A stretch of 64,000 nt of DNA from Mangrovicella endophytica (GTDB taxonomy: Bacteria > Pseudomonadota > Alphaproteobacteria > Rhizobiales > Rhizobiaceae): positions 620,001 to 684,000 of the forward strand of contig NZ_PKMZ01000002.1 in assembly GCF_002893625.1 (NCBI RefSeq), in the 5' to 3' direction. Below the pieces are notes generated by a model. It was given only the letters and a program-made list of their open reading frames with translations, searched no databases and had not been told where the DNA came from. Below are positions 25,082 through 35,770 of this stretch, in pieces; within the stretch, counting starts at the first letter, position 1; every line of letters begins with the position of its first letter. The position numbers and the translations under genes are program-made.

Positions 25082-25363
25082 ATGCAGAGGCGTGAGGCAG
25101 ATCCCGACTTCGAATTGCGGCTGGCCGGCTACGGCATTACCACCGCGGAAATCCTCTATCGCATGCCGGATCATCCTGGCCTGCTGCAGACCTTCTCCTG
25201 GCAGTTCAACGACATCGCACCGGATTATCCGCGGCTGAAACGCTTCCTCGACCACTGGGAGCGCGAGATCGAAGGGATTATCCATTCGGTGCGGGTGATG
25301 CATTCGGGGCTTCTGACGCCCCGCGAGGTGCGCATCGTGCGCGACGCGGGCAAGCTGCACTGA
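25082..25363 (+). CDS. usg: Usg family protein
   Basis: 93 residues from ATG 25082 with GGAG upstream. It matches the small Usg proteins of Alphaproteobacteria throughout: FELRLAGYGITTAEILYRMPDH, LLQTFSWQFNDIAPDYPRL, FLDHWEREIEGIIHSVRVMH and a final LH. The family name comes from its position upstream of trpF in older annotations; its molecular function is unknown. It stands alone here, convergent with radC across 119 bases. Confidence 0.88.
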   Translation: MQRREADPDFELRLAGYGITTAEILYRMPDHPGLLQTFSWQFNDIAPDYPRLKRFLDHWEREIEGIIHSVRVMHSGLLTPREVRIVRDAGKLH

Positions 25364-25482
25364 GGCCTACGCCGGCTGGAGATCGACTCCTGCCCGGCGC
25401 AGTCTTTCCGGAGCAGCAACAGTGAGTTCCGGCCGTCAGCTCCAGTGCCGGAGCAGCCGTCTGCGCGCGGCCGCGATGCGGC

Positions 25483-26247
25483 TCAGATCAGCTTCAGGCC
25501 CTTGAGGCTGGCATGGCCGCTGCGCCCGACGATGATGTGGTCGTGAAGTGCAATGCCGAGCGGCCGCGCCGTCTCGGCGATGGTACGCGTCATGTCGATG
25601 TCGGCGCGCGACGGCGTCGGATCACCCGACGGGTGATTGTGGACGAGGATGACCGCCGTCGCCGAGAGCTCCAGCGCGCGGCGCACCACCTCGCGCGGGT
25701 AGACCGGCGTGTGGTCGACGGTGCCTGTCTGCTGCACTTCGTCGGCGATCAGCGCATTCTTCTTGTCGAGGAAGAGGATGCGGAACTGCTCGCGCGTCTC
25801 GTGCGCCATCGCCGCCTTGCAGTAGTCGAGCACCGCAGCCCATGACGACAGCACCTCGCGTTGGCGAACCGCCGAGCGCATCGCCCGCTGGTTCAGCGCC
25901 GCGATGACGGCGAGATCGGTCGCAACCGCGTCTTTGACGCCAGGCACCTCGGTCAGGCGCCGCGGCGGGGCGTTCAGCACCTCCGACAGCGAGCCGAAGC
26001 GGGCAATCAGGGCCTTGGCGATGGGCTTGACGTCGCGCCGCGGGATGGACCGGAACAGCACCAGCTCCAGAAGCTCGTAGTCGGCGAGCGCCGTCGCGCC
26101 GGACTCCTGGAATCGCTCGCGCAGTCTTTCGCGATGGCCGTCGTGGTGCTTGCCGGTCGCTGCGGATCGAGTCTCCCGTTGAAGCGCGTCCGCCGGAGCC
26201 TCGTCGAGGCCGTCGTCTTCGGCTCGATCGTACTCCTGCGGCGCCAT
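25483..26247 (-). CDS. radC: RadC family JAB-domain protein
   Basis: 254 residues from ATG 26247, 10 bases after map. The N-terminal half carries helix-hairpin-helix-like segments ([19 protein letters not shown] and [19 protein letters not shown]). The C-terminal JAB/MPN metalloprotease-like domain has the zinc motif [19 protein letters not shown] and the closing [16 protein letters not shown]. Despite the name, a role in DNA repair is not established; the JAMM fold suggests isopeptidase-like activity. It follows map on the same strand, a linkage seen in related genomes. Confidence 0.93.
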   Translation of the reverse strand: MAPQEYDRAEDDGLDEAPADALQRETRSAATGKHHDGHRERLRERFQESGATALADYELLELVLFRSIPRRDVKPIAKALIARFGSLSEVLNAPPRRLTEVPGVKDAVATDLAVIAALNQRAMRSAVRQREVLSSWAAVLDYCKAAMAHETREQFRILFLDKKNALIADEVQQTGTVDHTPVYPREVVRRALELSATAVILVHNHPSGDPTPSRADIDMTRTIAETARPLGIALHDHIIVGRSGHASLKGLKLI

Positions 26248-26257
26248 CGACGTGCCG

Positions 26258-27097
26258 TCAGGCCGAAAGGTCGAGGGAGAGGCCCGGCGTCTCGAACCCG
26301 CCTGGCGAGCGGGTGAACACCTCGACGCCATTCTCGGTGACGCCAACGGTATGCTCATACTGCGCCGACAGGCTGCGGTCGCGTGTGACGGCGGTCCACC
26401 CGTCGCCGAGGAGCTTCACATGCGGCCGACCGAGATTGATCATCGGCTCGATGGTGAAGATCATGCCCGGGCGCATCTCGGCGCCTTCGCCATACCGGCC
26501 GTAATGCAGGATGTTCGGCGCGTCGTGGAAGAGCTTGCCGACGCCATGGCCGCAGAAGTCACGCACCACCGAGCAACGCTCGCCCTCTGCATAGGCCTGG
26601 ATGGCGGCCCCGATGTCGCCGACGTGCTTGCCCGGCTTGACCTCCTCGATGCCGAGGAGGAGCGAGCGGTAGGTGACCTCGCAGAGACGTTCGGCCGCCC
26701 GCTTGACGTTGCCGACGAGGTACATGCGCGAGGCGTCGCCATGGAAACCGTCGACGATCAGCGTGACATCGATATTGACGATGTCGCCGTCTCTCAGCGG
26801 CTTGTCGTTCGGGATGCCGTGGCAGACGACGTGGTTGATCGAGGTGCAGACGCTCTTGGTATAGCCGCGGTAGTTCAGCGTCGCCGAGACGGCGCCGTTG
26901 GCCAGCGCGAATTCGGTGACGGCCCGATCGATCGCATCGGTGGTCACGCCCGGCTGGATCATCGGCACGAGGCTATCGAGGCAGCGTGCCGTCAGCTGGC
27001 AGACATGGCGCATCGCCGCGAAGGCCGCGGCGTCATAGAGGCGGATGGCGCCGGTGTTGTGCGTCGGATTGGCTTCGGCGGCGAGATAGGTGGTCAT
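26258..27097 (-). CDS. map: methionine aminopeptidase, type I
   Basis: 279 residues. It removes the initiator Met from nascent proteins using two metal ions. The ligand set is visible: Asp in [20 protein letters not shown] (both aspartates), His in [17 protein letters not shown], Glu in [12 protein letters not shown] and Glu in [36 protein letters not shown] is the conserved substrate loop. The ATG overlaps the stop of the 49-codon ORF upstream, and radC follows after 10 bases, so these form one run with phaC. Confidence 0.97.
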   Translation of the reverse strand: MTTYLAAEANPTHNTGAIRLYDAAAFAAMRHVCQLTARCLDSLVPMIQPGVTTDAIDRAVTEFALANGAVSATLNYRGYTKSVCTSINHVVCHGIPNDKPLRDGDIVNIDVTLIVDGFHGDASRMYLVGNVKRAAERLCEVTYRSLLLGIEEVKPGKHVGDIGAAIQAYAEGERCSVVRDFCGHGVGKLFHDAPNILHYGRYGEGAEMRPGMIFTIEPMINLGRPHVKLLGDGWTAVTRDRSLSAQYEHTVGVTENGVEVFTRSPGGFETPGLSLDLSA

Positions 27098-27243
27098 GGT
27101 TCCGCAGCGGCTTCAGGCGCGGTCGACAGCTCGATCCGGCCTTCTTGGGGGAGGCGGCCGGCCCGGCCGTTCACAGTGATGTCGCACCGAAGCCTGGCGT
27201 CTTCAAGACAAAAGGCGGCTGCAGCGATGCGAAGCGCCGCCAT
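27094..27243 (-). CDS. candidate 49-residue protein between phaC and map
   Basis: An open frame from ATG 27243, six bases after the phaC stop, to a TGA that shares four bases (ATGA) with the map start. A GAGG lies about 12 bases before the ATG. The predicted product starts MAALRIAAAAFCLEDARLRC, continues DITVNGRAGRLPQEGRIELS and ends in an Ala/Glu-rich tail. It fills the phaC-map gap exactly and has protein-like composition. No family is recognised. The alternative is that the gap is merely an untranslated spacer whose high GC leaves a frame open. Confidence 0.48.
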   Translation of the reverse strand: MAALRIAAAAFCLEDARLRCDITVNGRAGRLPQEGRIELSTAPEAAAEP

Positions 27244-27249
27244 CTGCGA

Positions 27250-29097
27250 TCACGACCTCACCTTGACGTATGAGCCCGGTGCATCCTCGATGGGCGCGAG
27301 CTTGCCGCCGCCCGGCTCGCGTGCGGGAACGCGCTCCCCGGCATGGGGCTCGATCCACGCTTGCCAGTGCGGCCACCAGGAGCCCTTCGTCTCCGTCGCC
27401 TCGGCGAGCCAGTCGTCGAGTGTCTCGACAGCTGTCGGCGCGGGCCCAGTCCAGTACTGGTACTTGCCGCGTGCGGGCGGATTGACGACGCCGGCGATGT
27501 GGCCGGATCCGGTGAGGACATAGGCGACGTCGGAGCCAAAGGTGCGCGCGCCGATGAAGACGCTGCGCGCCGGCGCGATATGGTCCTCGCGGGTCGCGAG
27601 ATTGTAGATCGGGATCTTCACGCGCGAGAGATCGAGCGGCTGGCCGTCGATCTCCATCTCGCCATGGGCGAGCCGGTTCTGCAGATAGCAGTTGCGGAGA
27701 TAGAAGAGGTGGTTCGCCCGCGGCATGCGGGTGGCGTCGGCATTCCAGTAGAGGAGGTCGAACGGCAGCGGCTCGCGGCCACGCAGGTAGTTGTTGACGA
27801 AGTAAGGCCAGATCAGGTCGCTGGAGCGGATGAGGTTGAAGGCGGACGCCATGTGCGAGCCTTCGAGATAGCCCTTGGCCATCGCGGCTTCGATGCGCTC
27901 GATCTGTGGCTCGTCGACAAAGACCTTGAGGTCGCCCGGCTGGGTGAAGTCCACCTGCGTCGTCAGAAGCGTCGCCGAGACGATGCGCCCGTCGCTGATG
28001 GCTGCAAAATGGGCGAGGGCAGCGGCAAGCAGCGTGCCGCCGACGCAGTAGCCGACGGCGTTAACCTCGCTCATTCCGGTCGCCTCGCTGATCGTCTCGA
28101 GGCCGAAGCTGATCCCCTGGCAGATATAGTCGCGCCAGTCGAACGCCGCGTGGCTTTCCGTCGGATTGACCCAGGAGATCACGAAAACGGTGTGGCCCTG
28201 CTCGACCATCCAGCGGATCAGCGATTTCTCCGCGTTGAGGTCCAGGATGTAGAACTTGTTGATCCAGGGCGGCACGATCAGGATCGGCCGGGCGAACACC
28301 GTCTCGGTCTGCGGCGCATATTGAATGATCTGGCAGATCGCGTTCTGCGCGACGACCTTGCCCGGAGTGTTTGCGAGATCGCGGCCGACCTCGAACTTGG
28401 AGAAATCCGTCTGGCGCAGGCGCAGATTGCCGCGGCCGGCTGCCATGTCCTCGGCGAACATCGTCATGCCGCGCACGAGGTTAGCGCCGTTCGAAGCCAG
28501 CGTCTCACGCAGGAGCTCCGGGTTGGTCGCGACGAAGTTCGACGGTGAAATGGCATTGGCGATCTGGCGGACATAGAAGGCCGCCTTGTGCCGCGTATGC
28601 GGGTCGAGATCGCCGGCGCGCTCAACCATGTCGTCGGCCCAGCGGCTGGTGACGAGATAGACTTGGCGCAGCGCGTCGAAGAAGGGGTTCTCGCTCCAAC
28701 CTTTGTCGGCAAAACGCTTGTCGCTGGCGGCGGGCGGCTCGGCAGGTGCCGCGTCCCTGATCGCCGAGAGGCGCTGGATGGCGTTGCTCCAGACGCCGAG
28801 ATAACCCGAGAAGAGGCTCATCTGGGCCTCGACCGTCCGGGTCGGGTCGGCCATCCAGTAGTTCGTCACCTTGGAAAGCGTCGCGGCCACATCGGCAAGG
28901 CTCAGCGGACCGTCATCGACGATGTCGCCGCGCTCGCGCGGCTCGACCCAGGCCGATGCCGCCCGGCCGAACTGCTCGAAGGCGTGCGCCATGTTGCGCA
29001 GGAAGGCCTCAGGATCCTTCGGCAGGAAATCGCCGGCAGCACCCGCAGCATCCGTGTCGTCACCAGCGGTGTCGTGTCCCGCCTTATCGCCGGCCAT
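27250..29097 (-). CDS. phaC: class I poly(3-hydroxyalkanoate) synthase
   Basis: 615 residues, the size of class I PhaC. It polymerises 3-hydroxyacyl-CoA into storage granules. The lipase-like box with the nucleophilic cysteine is VGYCVGGTLLAAAL (Cys 351); the other catalytic residues are in ATREDHIAPARSV (Asp) and LTGSGHIAGVVNPP (His). The domain start IVPPWINKFYILDLNAEKSL is typical. The N-terminal 35 residues are a low-complexity Asp/Gly/Ala stretch. No phaA, phaB or phasin gene is adjacent; a lipoprotein gene diverges from it. Confidence 0.96.
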   Translation of the reverse strand: MAGDKAGHDTAGDDTDAAGAAGDFLPKDPEAFLRNMAHAFEQFGRAASAWVEPRERGDIVDDGPLSLADVAATLSKVTNYWMADPTRTVEAQMSLFSGYLGVWSNAIQRLSAIRDAAPAEPPAASDKRFADKGWSENPFFDALRQVYLVTSRWADDMVERAGDLDPHTRHKAAFYVRQIANAISPSNFVATNPELLRETLASNGANLVRGMTMFAEDMAAGRGNLRLRQTDFSKFEVGRDLANTPGKVVAQNAICQIIQYAPQTETVFARPILIVPPWINKFYILDLNAEKSLIRWMVEQGHTVFVISWVNPTESHAAFDWRDYICQGISFGLETISEATGMSEVNAVGYCVGGTLLAAALAHFAAISDGRIVSATLLTTQVDFTQPGDLKVFVDEPQIERIEAAMAKGYLEGSHMASAFNLIRSSDLIWPYFVNNYLRGREPLPFDLLYWNADATRMPRANHLFYLRNCYLQNRLAHGEMEIDGQPLDLSRVKIPIYNLATREDHIAPARSVFIGARTFGSDVAYVLTGSGHIAGVVNPPARGKYQYWTGPAPTAVETLDDWLAEATETKGSWWPHWQAWIEPHAGERVPAREPGGGKLAPIEDAPGSYVKVRS

Positions 29098-29273
29098 GGC
29101 AGTTCCTCCCTCCGACGTTTCCGATGATTATATGCGGCAGCCGCCGGCTTGTTCAGCACCAAAGCGCATGCCATCGGCATCATCCATGCCGCAGCCGCTC
29201 GGCTCTGCCGCAACTTGCTTTTGATAAAGAGCGAACCTTCCGCTATGGAGGGACGATTCAAGGAGGATCGGCC

Positions 29274-29726
29274 ATGGTGAGAGTGCTTCCGTTCGGGCTT
29301 GGCCTGCGGTTTGCCGCCGCCGCTGCCGCGACGATTCTTCTCTCTGCCTGCCAGTCCGACGATGCGGCCCTTTATGCCGATCCGGCCGTCGCCTCCATGC
29401 GCTCGGCGGTGCCGGCCAACCTGCCGTCGACGCAGCAGCTCGATGACGAGGGCTACCCGCTTGTCGGCGCCTATCCGACGTCGGCCGCCACGCAGCTGAA
29501 GGACGCAGAGGTGGTCAACGAGCGCCGCGGTCTTCAGGCCGCCGCCAGCGTCCAGAACGCGGCTGCGGTCAGCACCTCGGCGGCCTACGGCCAGTCGATC
29601 CGCGATCTCTCCGCGATCCAGAAGAAGCAGCGCGCCGAGGCCGAGGCGGCTCTGGCGCAGCGGCGCGACCCGGCGATTACCCCTGCCTCGGCCGAGGCCG
29701 TCCTGAGGCAGATCGAGGGGCAGTAG
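29274..29726 (+). CDS. putative lipoprotein
   Basis: 150 residues from ATG 29274 with AGGAGG seven bases upstream. A type II signal peptide ends in the lipobox LLSAC (TILLSACQSDD). The mature part is helical and rich in Ala, Glu and Gln (AQRRDPAITPASAEAVLRQI near the end), with LDDEGYPLVGAYPTSAATQL in the middle. No enzymatic motif is seen and I do not recognise a family name. It is transcribed away from phaC and towards alaC; 113 bases separate it from the latter. Confidence 0.82.
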   Translation: MVRVLPFGLGLRFAAAAAATILLSACQSDDAALYADPAVASMRSAVPANLPSTQQLDDEGYPLVGAYPTSAATQLKDAEVVNERRGLQAAASVQNAAAVSTSAAYGQSIRDLSAIQKKQRAEAEAALAQRRDPAITPASAEAVLRQIEGQ

Positions 29727-29839
29727 CGCCCACCCGAATGCCACTGGCGGATCAACCGCTTTTTTGATCGGATGGCCCTCTGGGCATCTTTGCAAACAGT
29801 TCGCAGCACGGCCGCAGTGTCGGCCAGGAACGGTCACCC

Positions 29840-31057
29840 ATGGAAGAGTTTCACAAGGTCAGGCGGCTGCCGCCCTACGTCTTCGAGCAGGTCAATCGGC
29901 TGAAGGCCGCCGCCCGCAACAAGGGCGCCGACATTGTCGATCTCGGCATGGGCAATCCGGACCTTCCGACGCCGAAATTCGTGGTCGACAAGTTGTGCGA
30001 GGCGATCCGCGACCCGCGGACGCATCGTTATTCCGCCTCCAAGGGCATCGCGGGACTGCGCAAGGCTCAGGCTGCCTATTACGCCCGTCGTTTCGGCGTG
30101 AAGCTCAATCCGGACACGCAGGTCGTCGCGACGCTCGGCTCGAAGGAAGGCTTTGCCAACATGGCGCAGGCGATCACCGCGCCTGGAGACGTCGTGCTCT
30201 GCCCGAACCCGACCTATCCGATCCACGCCTTCGGCTTCATCATGTCGGGCGGCACGATCCGCTCGATCCCGGCCAAGCCCGACGACGATTTCCTGGCCGC
30301 GATCGACCGCGCGGTGCGCCACTCGATCCCGAAGCCGATCGCGATCATCCTGAACTATCCGGCCAATCCGACAGCCTACCAGGCGGATCTCGACTTCTAT
30401 GCGAAGGTCGTCGCCTTCGCCAAGAAGCACGAGATCATCGTCCTGTCCGATCTCGCCTATGCCGAGATCTACTTCGACGGACCGCCGCCGCCGTCGATCC
30501 TGCAGGTGCCGGGCGCCATCGACGTCGCCGTGGAGTTCACCTCCATGTCGAAGACGTTCTCGATGCCGGGGTGGCGCATTGGCTTTGCCGTCGGCAACGA
30601 GCGCCTGTTGGCGGCGCTGGCGCGGGTGAAATCCTATCTCGACTACGGCGCCTTCACGCCGATCCAGGTCGCCGCGACGGCGGCACTGAATGCCGACGAT
30701 ACGGCGATTGCCGAGGTGCGCGACATCTATCGCCGCCGCCGCGACGTCATGGTCGATTCCTTCGCCCGCGCCGGCTGGGATGTGCCGCCGCCGTCCTCGA
30801 CGATGTTCGCTTGGGTGCCGCTGCCGGAGGCCTACCGCTCCCTCGGCTCCCTGGAGTTCTCCAAGCTGCTGATCGAAAAGGCGGATGTCGCCGTCGCGCC
30901 GGGCATCGGCTTTGGCGAGCATGGCGATGACCATGTCCGCATCGCGCTGGTGGAGAACGAGCACCGCATCCGCCAGGCGGCGCGAAACATCCGCCGCTTC
31001 CTTGCCAGCGAGGCGGAAGCCGGGCAAAAAGTCACTGCCGCACACGCGAGCGCCTGA
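29840..31057 (+). CDS. alaC: PLP-dependent aminotransferase, AlaC-type
   Basis: 405 residues, a fold-type I aminotransferase. Family features: IVDLGMGNPDLPTPKFVVD near the N terminus, YSASKGIAGLRKAQAAYYAR, NYPANPTAYQADLDFY, and the PLP lysine in SMSKTFSMPGWRIGFAVG. These match the AlaC (glutamate-pyruvate) aminotransferases and their LL-diaminopimelate aminotransferase-like relatives; AlaC is preferred because it precedes hom in many Hyphomicrobiales. The cytoplasmic reaction makes alanine from pyruvate and glutamate. The C-terminal tail is Ala-rich and not conserved. hom follows after 36 bases. Confidence 0.88.
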   Translation: MEEFHKVRRLPPYVFEQVNRLKAAARNKGADIVDLGMGNPDLPTPKFVVDKLCEAIRDPRTHRYSASKGIAGLRKAQAAYYARRFGVKLNPDTQVVATLGSKEGFANMAQAITAPGDVVLCPNPTYPIHAFGFIMSGGTIRSIPAKPDDDFLAAIDRAVRHSIPKPIAIILNYPANPTAYQADLDFYAKVVAFAKKHEIIVLSDLAYAEIYFDGPPPPSILQVPGAIDVAVEFTSMSKTFSMPGWRIGFAVGNERLLAALARVKSYLDYGAFTPIQVAATAALNADDTAIAEVRDIYRRRRDVMVDSFARAGWDVPPPSSTMFAWVPLPEAYRSLGSLEFSKLLIEKADVAVAPGIGFGEHGDDHVRIALVENEHRIRQAARNIRRFLASEAEAGQKVTAAHASA

Positions 31058-31093
31058 CGCTCGCGCCTTCCAGACGCATTCTCGAGGACTGTT

Positions 31094-32398
31094 ATGGCTA
31101 GCCCGATGAGGCTCGGCGTTGCCGGGCTTGGAACGGTCGGCGCCGCGTTGGCCCGGCTGATCGCCGACAAGAGCGATGCTCTTGCCCTGCGTGGCGGCCG
31201 CTCGATCGAGATCACCGCTGTCTCGGCCCGCAACAGGAGCCGGGACCGGGGCGTCGATCTGTCCGCCTTCTCCTGGTTCGACGATCCCGTGGCTCTGGCG
31301 CGCGAGGGGGAGATCGACGTGTTCGTCGAACTCGTCGGCGGCTCGGAAGGGGCGGCGCTGGAGGCGGTGAAGGCGGCGCTGAACCGGGGCATCCCGGCGG
31401 TAACCGCCAACAAGGCGCTGCTGGCGCATCACGGCGTGACGCTTGCCAAGCTCGCGCAGCGAAAGGGGACGACGATCCTGTTCGAAGCAGCGGTCGCCGG
31501 CGGCATCCCGATCATCAAGACCCTGCGCGAGGCGCTGCGCGGTAACGACGTCAGCCGCGTCTACGGCATCCTGAACGGCACCTGCAACTACATGCTGACC
31601 CGCATGGAGAAGGAGGGGATCGCCTTCGCCGACTGCCTCGCCGACGCGCAGCGGCTCGGCTATGCCGAGGCCGATCCGACCTTCGACATCGGCGGCTTCG
31701 ACGCCGCCCACAAGCTGACGATCCTGACCTCGCTTGCTTTCGGCTGCGAGATCGATCTCGAATCGGTGTTCATCGAGGGCATCTCGGACGTCACCACCGA
31801 GGACATTGAGGCGGCGGCCGAACTCGGCTACCGCATCAAGCTTCTCGCGGTGGCGCAGCGAACCGACAGCGGCATCGAGCAGCGCGTCCATCCGACGATG
31901 ATCCCCGCGCATTCGGCGCTGGCGCAGATCGACGGCGTCACCAACGCGGTGGCGGTCGACACCGATCTCCTCGGTTCGATCCTGCTTGCAGGGCCCGGTG
32001 CCGGCGGCAACGCGACGGCCTCGGCGGTGCTCTCGGATATCGTGGATCTGGCATCCGGCGCCCACTGCCCGACGCTCGGCATCCCGGCGGCGAGCCTTGC
32101 TCCCTATAAGCGGGCGCGTATGCGGGCGCATGAGGGCGGCTACTATATCCGCCTGTCGGTCTTCGACCGCGTCGGCGCCTTCGCCTCGATCGCCCGGCGC
32201 ATGGCCGAGAACCAGATCTCGCTGGAATCGATCGTGCAGCGCCGGCGCGCTGAGCGGCCTGACGACGTCACCGCACCGGTGATCCTGATCACCCACGAGA
32301 CGACAGAGGCGGCCGTGCGAAAGGCGCTCGACAGCGTCTTCAAGGATGGCCACCTGAAGGATCAGCCGCGGATGATCCGGATCGAGGCGCTCGACTGA
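31094..32398 (+). CDS. hom: homoserine dehydrogenase
   Basis: 434 residues. It reduces aspartate semialdehyde to homoserine, the branch to Thr and Met. The NAD(P) site is LGVAGLGTVGAALARLIAD; the catalytic region has TANKALLAHHG and GILNGTCNYMLTRME, with LGYAEADPTFDIGGFDAAHK containing the catalytic Asp/Lys. A C-terminal ACT domain (about 350-434, FDRVGAFASIARRMAENQIS) suggests allosteric feedback, probably by threonine. Downstream of alaC on the same strand with a 36-base gap. Confidence 0.96.
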   Translation: MASPMRLGVAGLGTVGAALARLIADKSDALALRGGRSIEITAVSARNRSRDRGVDLSAFSWFDDPVALAREGEIDVFVELVGGSEGAALEAVKAALNRGIPAVTANKALLAHHGVTLAKLAQRKGTTILFEAAVAGGIPIIKTLREALRGNDVSRVYGILNGTCNYMLTRMEKEGIAFADCLADAQRLGYAEADPTFDIGGFDAAHKLTILTSLAFGCEIDLESVFIEGISDVTTEDIEAAAELGYRIKLLAVAQRTDSGIEQRVHPTMIPAHSALAQIDGVTNAVAVDTDLLGSILLAGPGAGGNATASAVLSDIVDLASGAHCPTLGIPAASLAPYKRARMRAHEGGYYIRLSVFDRVGAFASIARRMAENQISLESIVQRRRAERPDDVTAPVILITHETTEAAVRKALDSVFKDGHLKDQPRMIRIEALD

Positions 32399-32559
32399 TC
32401 TTGCAACTGCCGAACGGGCCGTCGTCCTGATGCCCGACGACATTGCGTTTTCATGTTGGACGCGCATATCTCGACGGCACGCGGCATCCGGTGGGAGACG
32501 GGCGCCTCGCTCGTACCCATCCTGATCATAGCCGCGGTGCGACCGCGTGGGAGAGAGGC

Positions 32560-33549
<990 letters not shown>

Positions 33550-33571
33550 AGCGTCAGTTCGACGGACACCC

Positions 33572-35365
33572 ATGGCAGGCAAGGAGCGGCCGTTCCTCGG
33601 CATCGAGCGCTCGATCGGGGGGCGGCGCTGGATCCATGCGCTTGACGAGCGGGCGGAGGCGCAGGCGCTGCGGATGGCGCAGCTGCATGGCCTGCCCGAT
33701 GTCGTCGCACGCGTTCTGGCGGCCCGCGGCGTGGCGGCCGACGCGGCGCCGGGCTTTCTCGATCCGACCCTGCGCGCGCTGATGCCCGACCCATCGCGGC
33801 TGACCGACATGGATCTCGCAGCATCGCGCATCGCCGATGCCATCGACCGCCGCGAAGGCGTCGCGATCTTCGGCGACTACGATGTCGACGGCGCCGCGTC
33901 GGCGGCGCTGCTCTGCCGTTACCTCCGGCATTTCGGCATCGACGCGACCATCCGCATTCCGGACCGGATCACCGAGGGCTATGGGCCGAACGATGCGGCG
34001 ATGCGCGAACTCGCCAGCGCCGGCGCGAGCCTCATCGTCACGGTCGACTGCGGCACCGCCTCCTTCACGCCGGTCGAGGCCGCCCGCCGGGTCGGCGCGG
34101 ACGTCGTCGTGCTCGACCACCACCAGACCGGTCCCGACCTGCCGCGCGCCTTCGCGCTGGTCAATCCGAACCGGCAGGACGATACGAGCGGGCAGGGGCA
34201 CCTTGCCGCCGCGGGCGTGGTCTTCATGACGCTCGTTGCGGTTTCGCGCGAGCTGCGCCGCCGCGGTCGCCCGGCGAGTGCGCTGCCCGACATCATGGAG
34301 CATCTCGACCTGGTGGCGCTCGCGACGATCTGCGACGTCGTTCCGCTCACCGGGCTGAACCGCGCCTTCGTGGTGAAGGGCCTCGCCATGCTGCGCCAGC
34401 GCCGCAACGCCGGCCTGAAGGCCCTCGCGACGATCGCACGGCTGTCAGGTCCAGCCGACAGCTACCATCTCGGCTTCATCCTCGGGCCCCGCATCAATGC
34501 CGGCGGGCGCATCGGCGAAGCTCATCTCGGCAGCCGTCTCCTGACACTCGACGACGACAACGACGCGACGGCGCTTGCCGAGCAGCTGCATCTCCTCAAC
34601 GAAGAGCGCCAAGCGATGGAGCGAGCGATGCTTGCCGAGGCCGAGGCAGAGATCCTCGCCGAGATCGGCGCCGGCGAAGGACCCGCGATCCTCGTGACGG
34701 CCTCGGAGCGTTGGCATCCCGGCATTGTCGGGCTGATCGCGGCGCGGCTGAAGGAGCGGCACCGCCGGCCCGCCTTCGCGATCGCCTTCGACGCGGACGG
34801 ACGTGGAACGGGCTCGGGCCGCTCCGTCGCCGGCGTCGATCTCGGAGCCATGGTTCGGGAGGCCGTCGCGGCCGGGATCCTGGAAAAAGGCGGCGGCCAT
34901 GCCATGGCGGCCGGCATCACCGTGCGGCGCGAACGCCTCGGCGATTTCCGCGCTTTCCTGGAGATGCGAGGCGGAGCTGCCGCGGACGCCCGGCGTGCAG
35001 GCGAATCGCTGCGCCTCGATGGTGCCGTCAGTGCCATGGGCCTGACGCCGCAGCTGGTCGATTCGCTGGAGCGGGCAGGACCCTTCGGCGCAGGACACGC
35101 GTCGCCTGTCTTTGCACTGGCGCGCCACCGCATCGCCTCGTCCTCCGTCGTCGGCCAGGGCCATGTGCGCGCGACGCTGAAGGCGGCGGATGGATCGACG
35201 GCCTCCGTCATCGCCTTCCGGGCTGAAGACACCGATCTCGGGCAGCGGCTGCTGCGCGATCGCGACCGGCCGGTGCATGCAGCCGGGACGATCAGCCTCG
35301 ACCGCTATCGCGGCCGCGAAGACGTCTCGTTCCGGCTGATCGATCTCGCGGAAGCGTTCGAGTAG
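33572..35365 (+). CDS. recJ: single-stranded-DNA-specific exonuclease RecJ
   Basis: 597 residues from ATG 33572, the first start after the glpX stop; an in-frame start inside glpX is unlikely. DHH-family motifs run in order: VAIFGDYDVDGAASAALL, LIVTVDCGTASF and VVLDHHQTGPDLP, then ILGPRINAGGRIGEAHLG. The DHHA1 domain has HPGIVGLIAARLKERH and KGGGHAMAAGITV, and an OB-type C-terminal domain follows. RecJ digests ssDNA 5' to 3' in recombination and mismatch repair with manganese. tRNA-Glu lies just beyond on the opposite strand. Confidence 0.96.
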   Translation: MAGKERPFLGIERSIGGRRWIHALDERAEAQALRMAQLHGLPDVVARVLAARGVAADAAPGFLDPTLRALMPDPSRLTDMDLAASRIADAIDRREGVAIFGDYDVDGAASAALLCRYLRHFGIDATIRIPDRITEGYGPNDAAMRELASAGASLIVTVDCGTASFTPVEAARRVGADVVVLDHHQTGPDLPRAFALVNPNRQDDTSGQGHLAAAGVVFMTLVAVSRELRRRGRPASALPDIMEHLDLVALATICDVVPLTGLNRAFVVKGLAMLRQRRNAGLKALATIARLSGPADSYHLGFILGPRINAGGRIGEAHLGSRLLTLDDDNDATALAEQLHLLNEERQAMERAMLAEAEAEILAEIGAGEGPAILVTASERWHPGIVGLIAARLKERHRRPAFAIAFDADGRGTGSGRSVAGVDLGAMVREAVAAGILEKGGGHAMAAGITVRRERLGDFRAFLEMRGGAAADARRAGESLRLDGAVSAMGLTPQLVDSLERAGPFGAGHASPVFALARHRIASSSVVGQGHVRATLKAADGSTASVIAFRAEDTDLGQRLLRDRDRPVHAAGTISLDRYRGREDVSFRLIDLAEAFE

Positions 35366-35420
35366 CGCGCAAGACGCACGATCGAAAGACCTGCAGAGTA
35401 TCTGTGCTTTGGGAGAGGGA

Positions 35421-35495
35421 TGGTACGCCCAAGGGGAATCGAACCCCTGTTTGCGCCGTGAAAGGGCGCCGTCCTAACCGCTAGACGATGGGCGC
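35421..35495 (-). tRNA. tRNA-Glu (TTC)
   Basis: The minus strand folds as a cloverleaf: acceptor GCGCCCA against TGGGCGT, D arm with TAGCGGTTAGGAC, anticodon loop CTTTCAC with TTC, and T arm AGGGG-TTCGATT-CCCCT. The discriminator A and an encoded CCA end at 35421. Convergent with recJ. Confidence 0.96.
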
Positions 35496-35770
35496 AGCGA
35501 GGGCTGTATACGGTGCTTCGCCGGGTCCTGCAAGGGTCCGGCGAAGCTAGCTTTCGCGATTATTCCAGAAGCCGTCCGATAGCCGAGCTCCGGATGAAGA
35601 CGGGGCTGCCCGCGAGCAGCGCCGCCGGAACCGCGTCGGCGTCGGGTGCATCGGCCGGGGCCTGCCGGCCCTATCGACCGCAGAGCGGTTGCTGCGGCGA
35701 TACGCGCAGGACCATCATCGAGCACCTGCGAGCCGTCGCCCTGCGCAGGGACGGCCCGGTTGATGACGGA

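Noticed and set aside
24130-25363. Prophage around the endolysin gene
   Set aside because: No portal, capsid, tail, holin or integrase frame in the flanks; neighbours are housekeeping genes.
29834-32467. 877-codon minus-strand frame opposite alaC and hom
   Set aside because: Spans two real genes on the opposite strand; the composition (His/Arg/Asp/Gly) is the usual antisense shadow.
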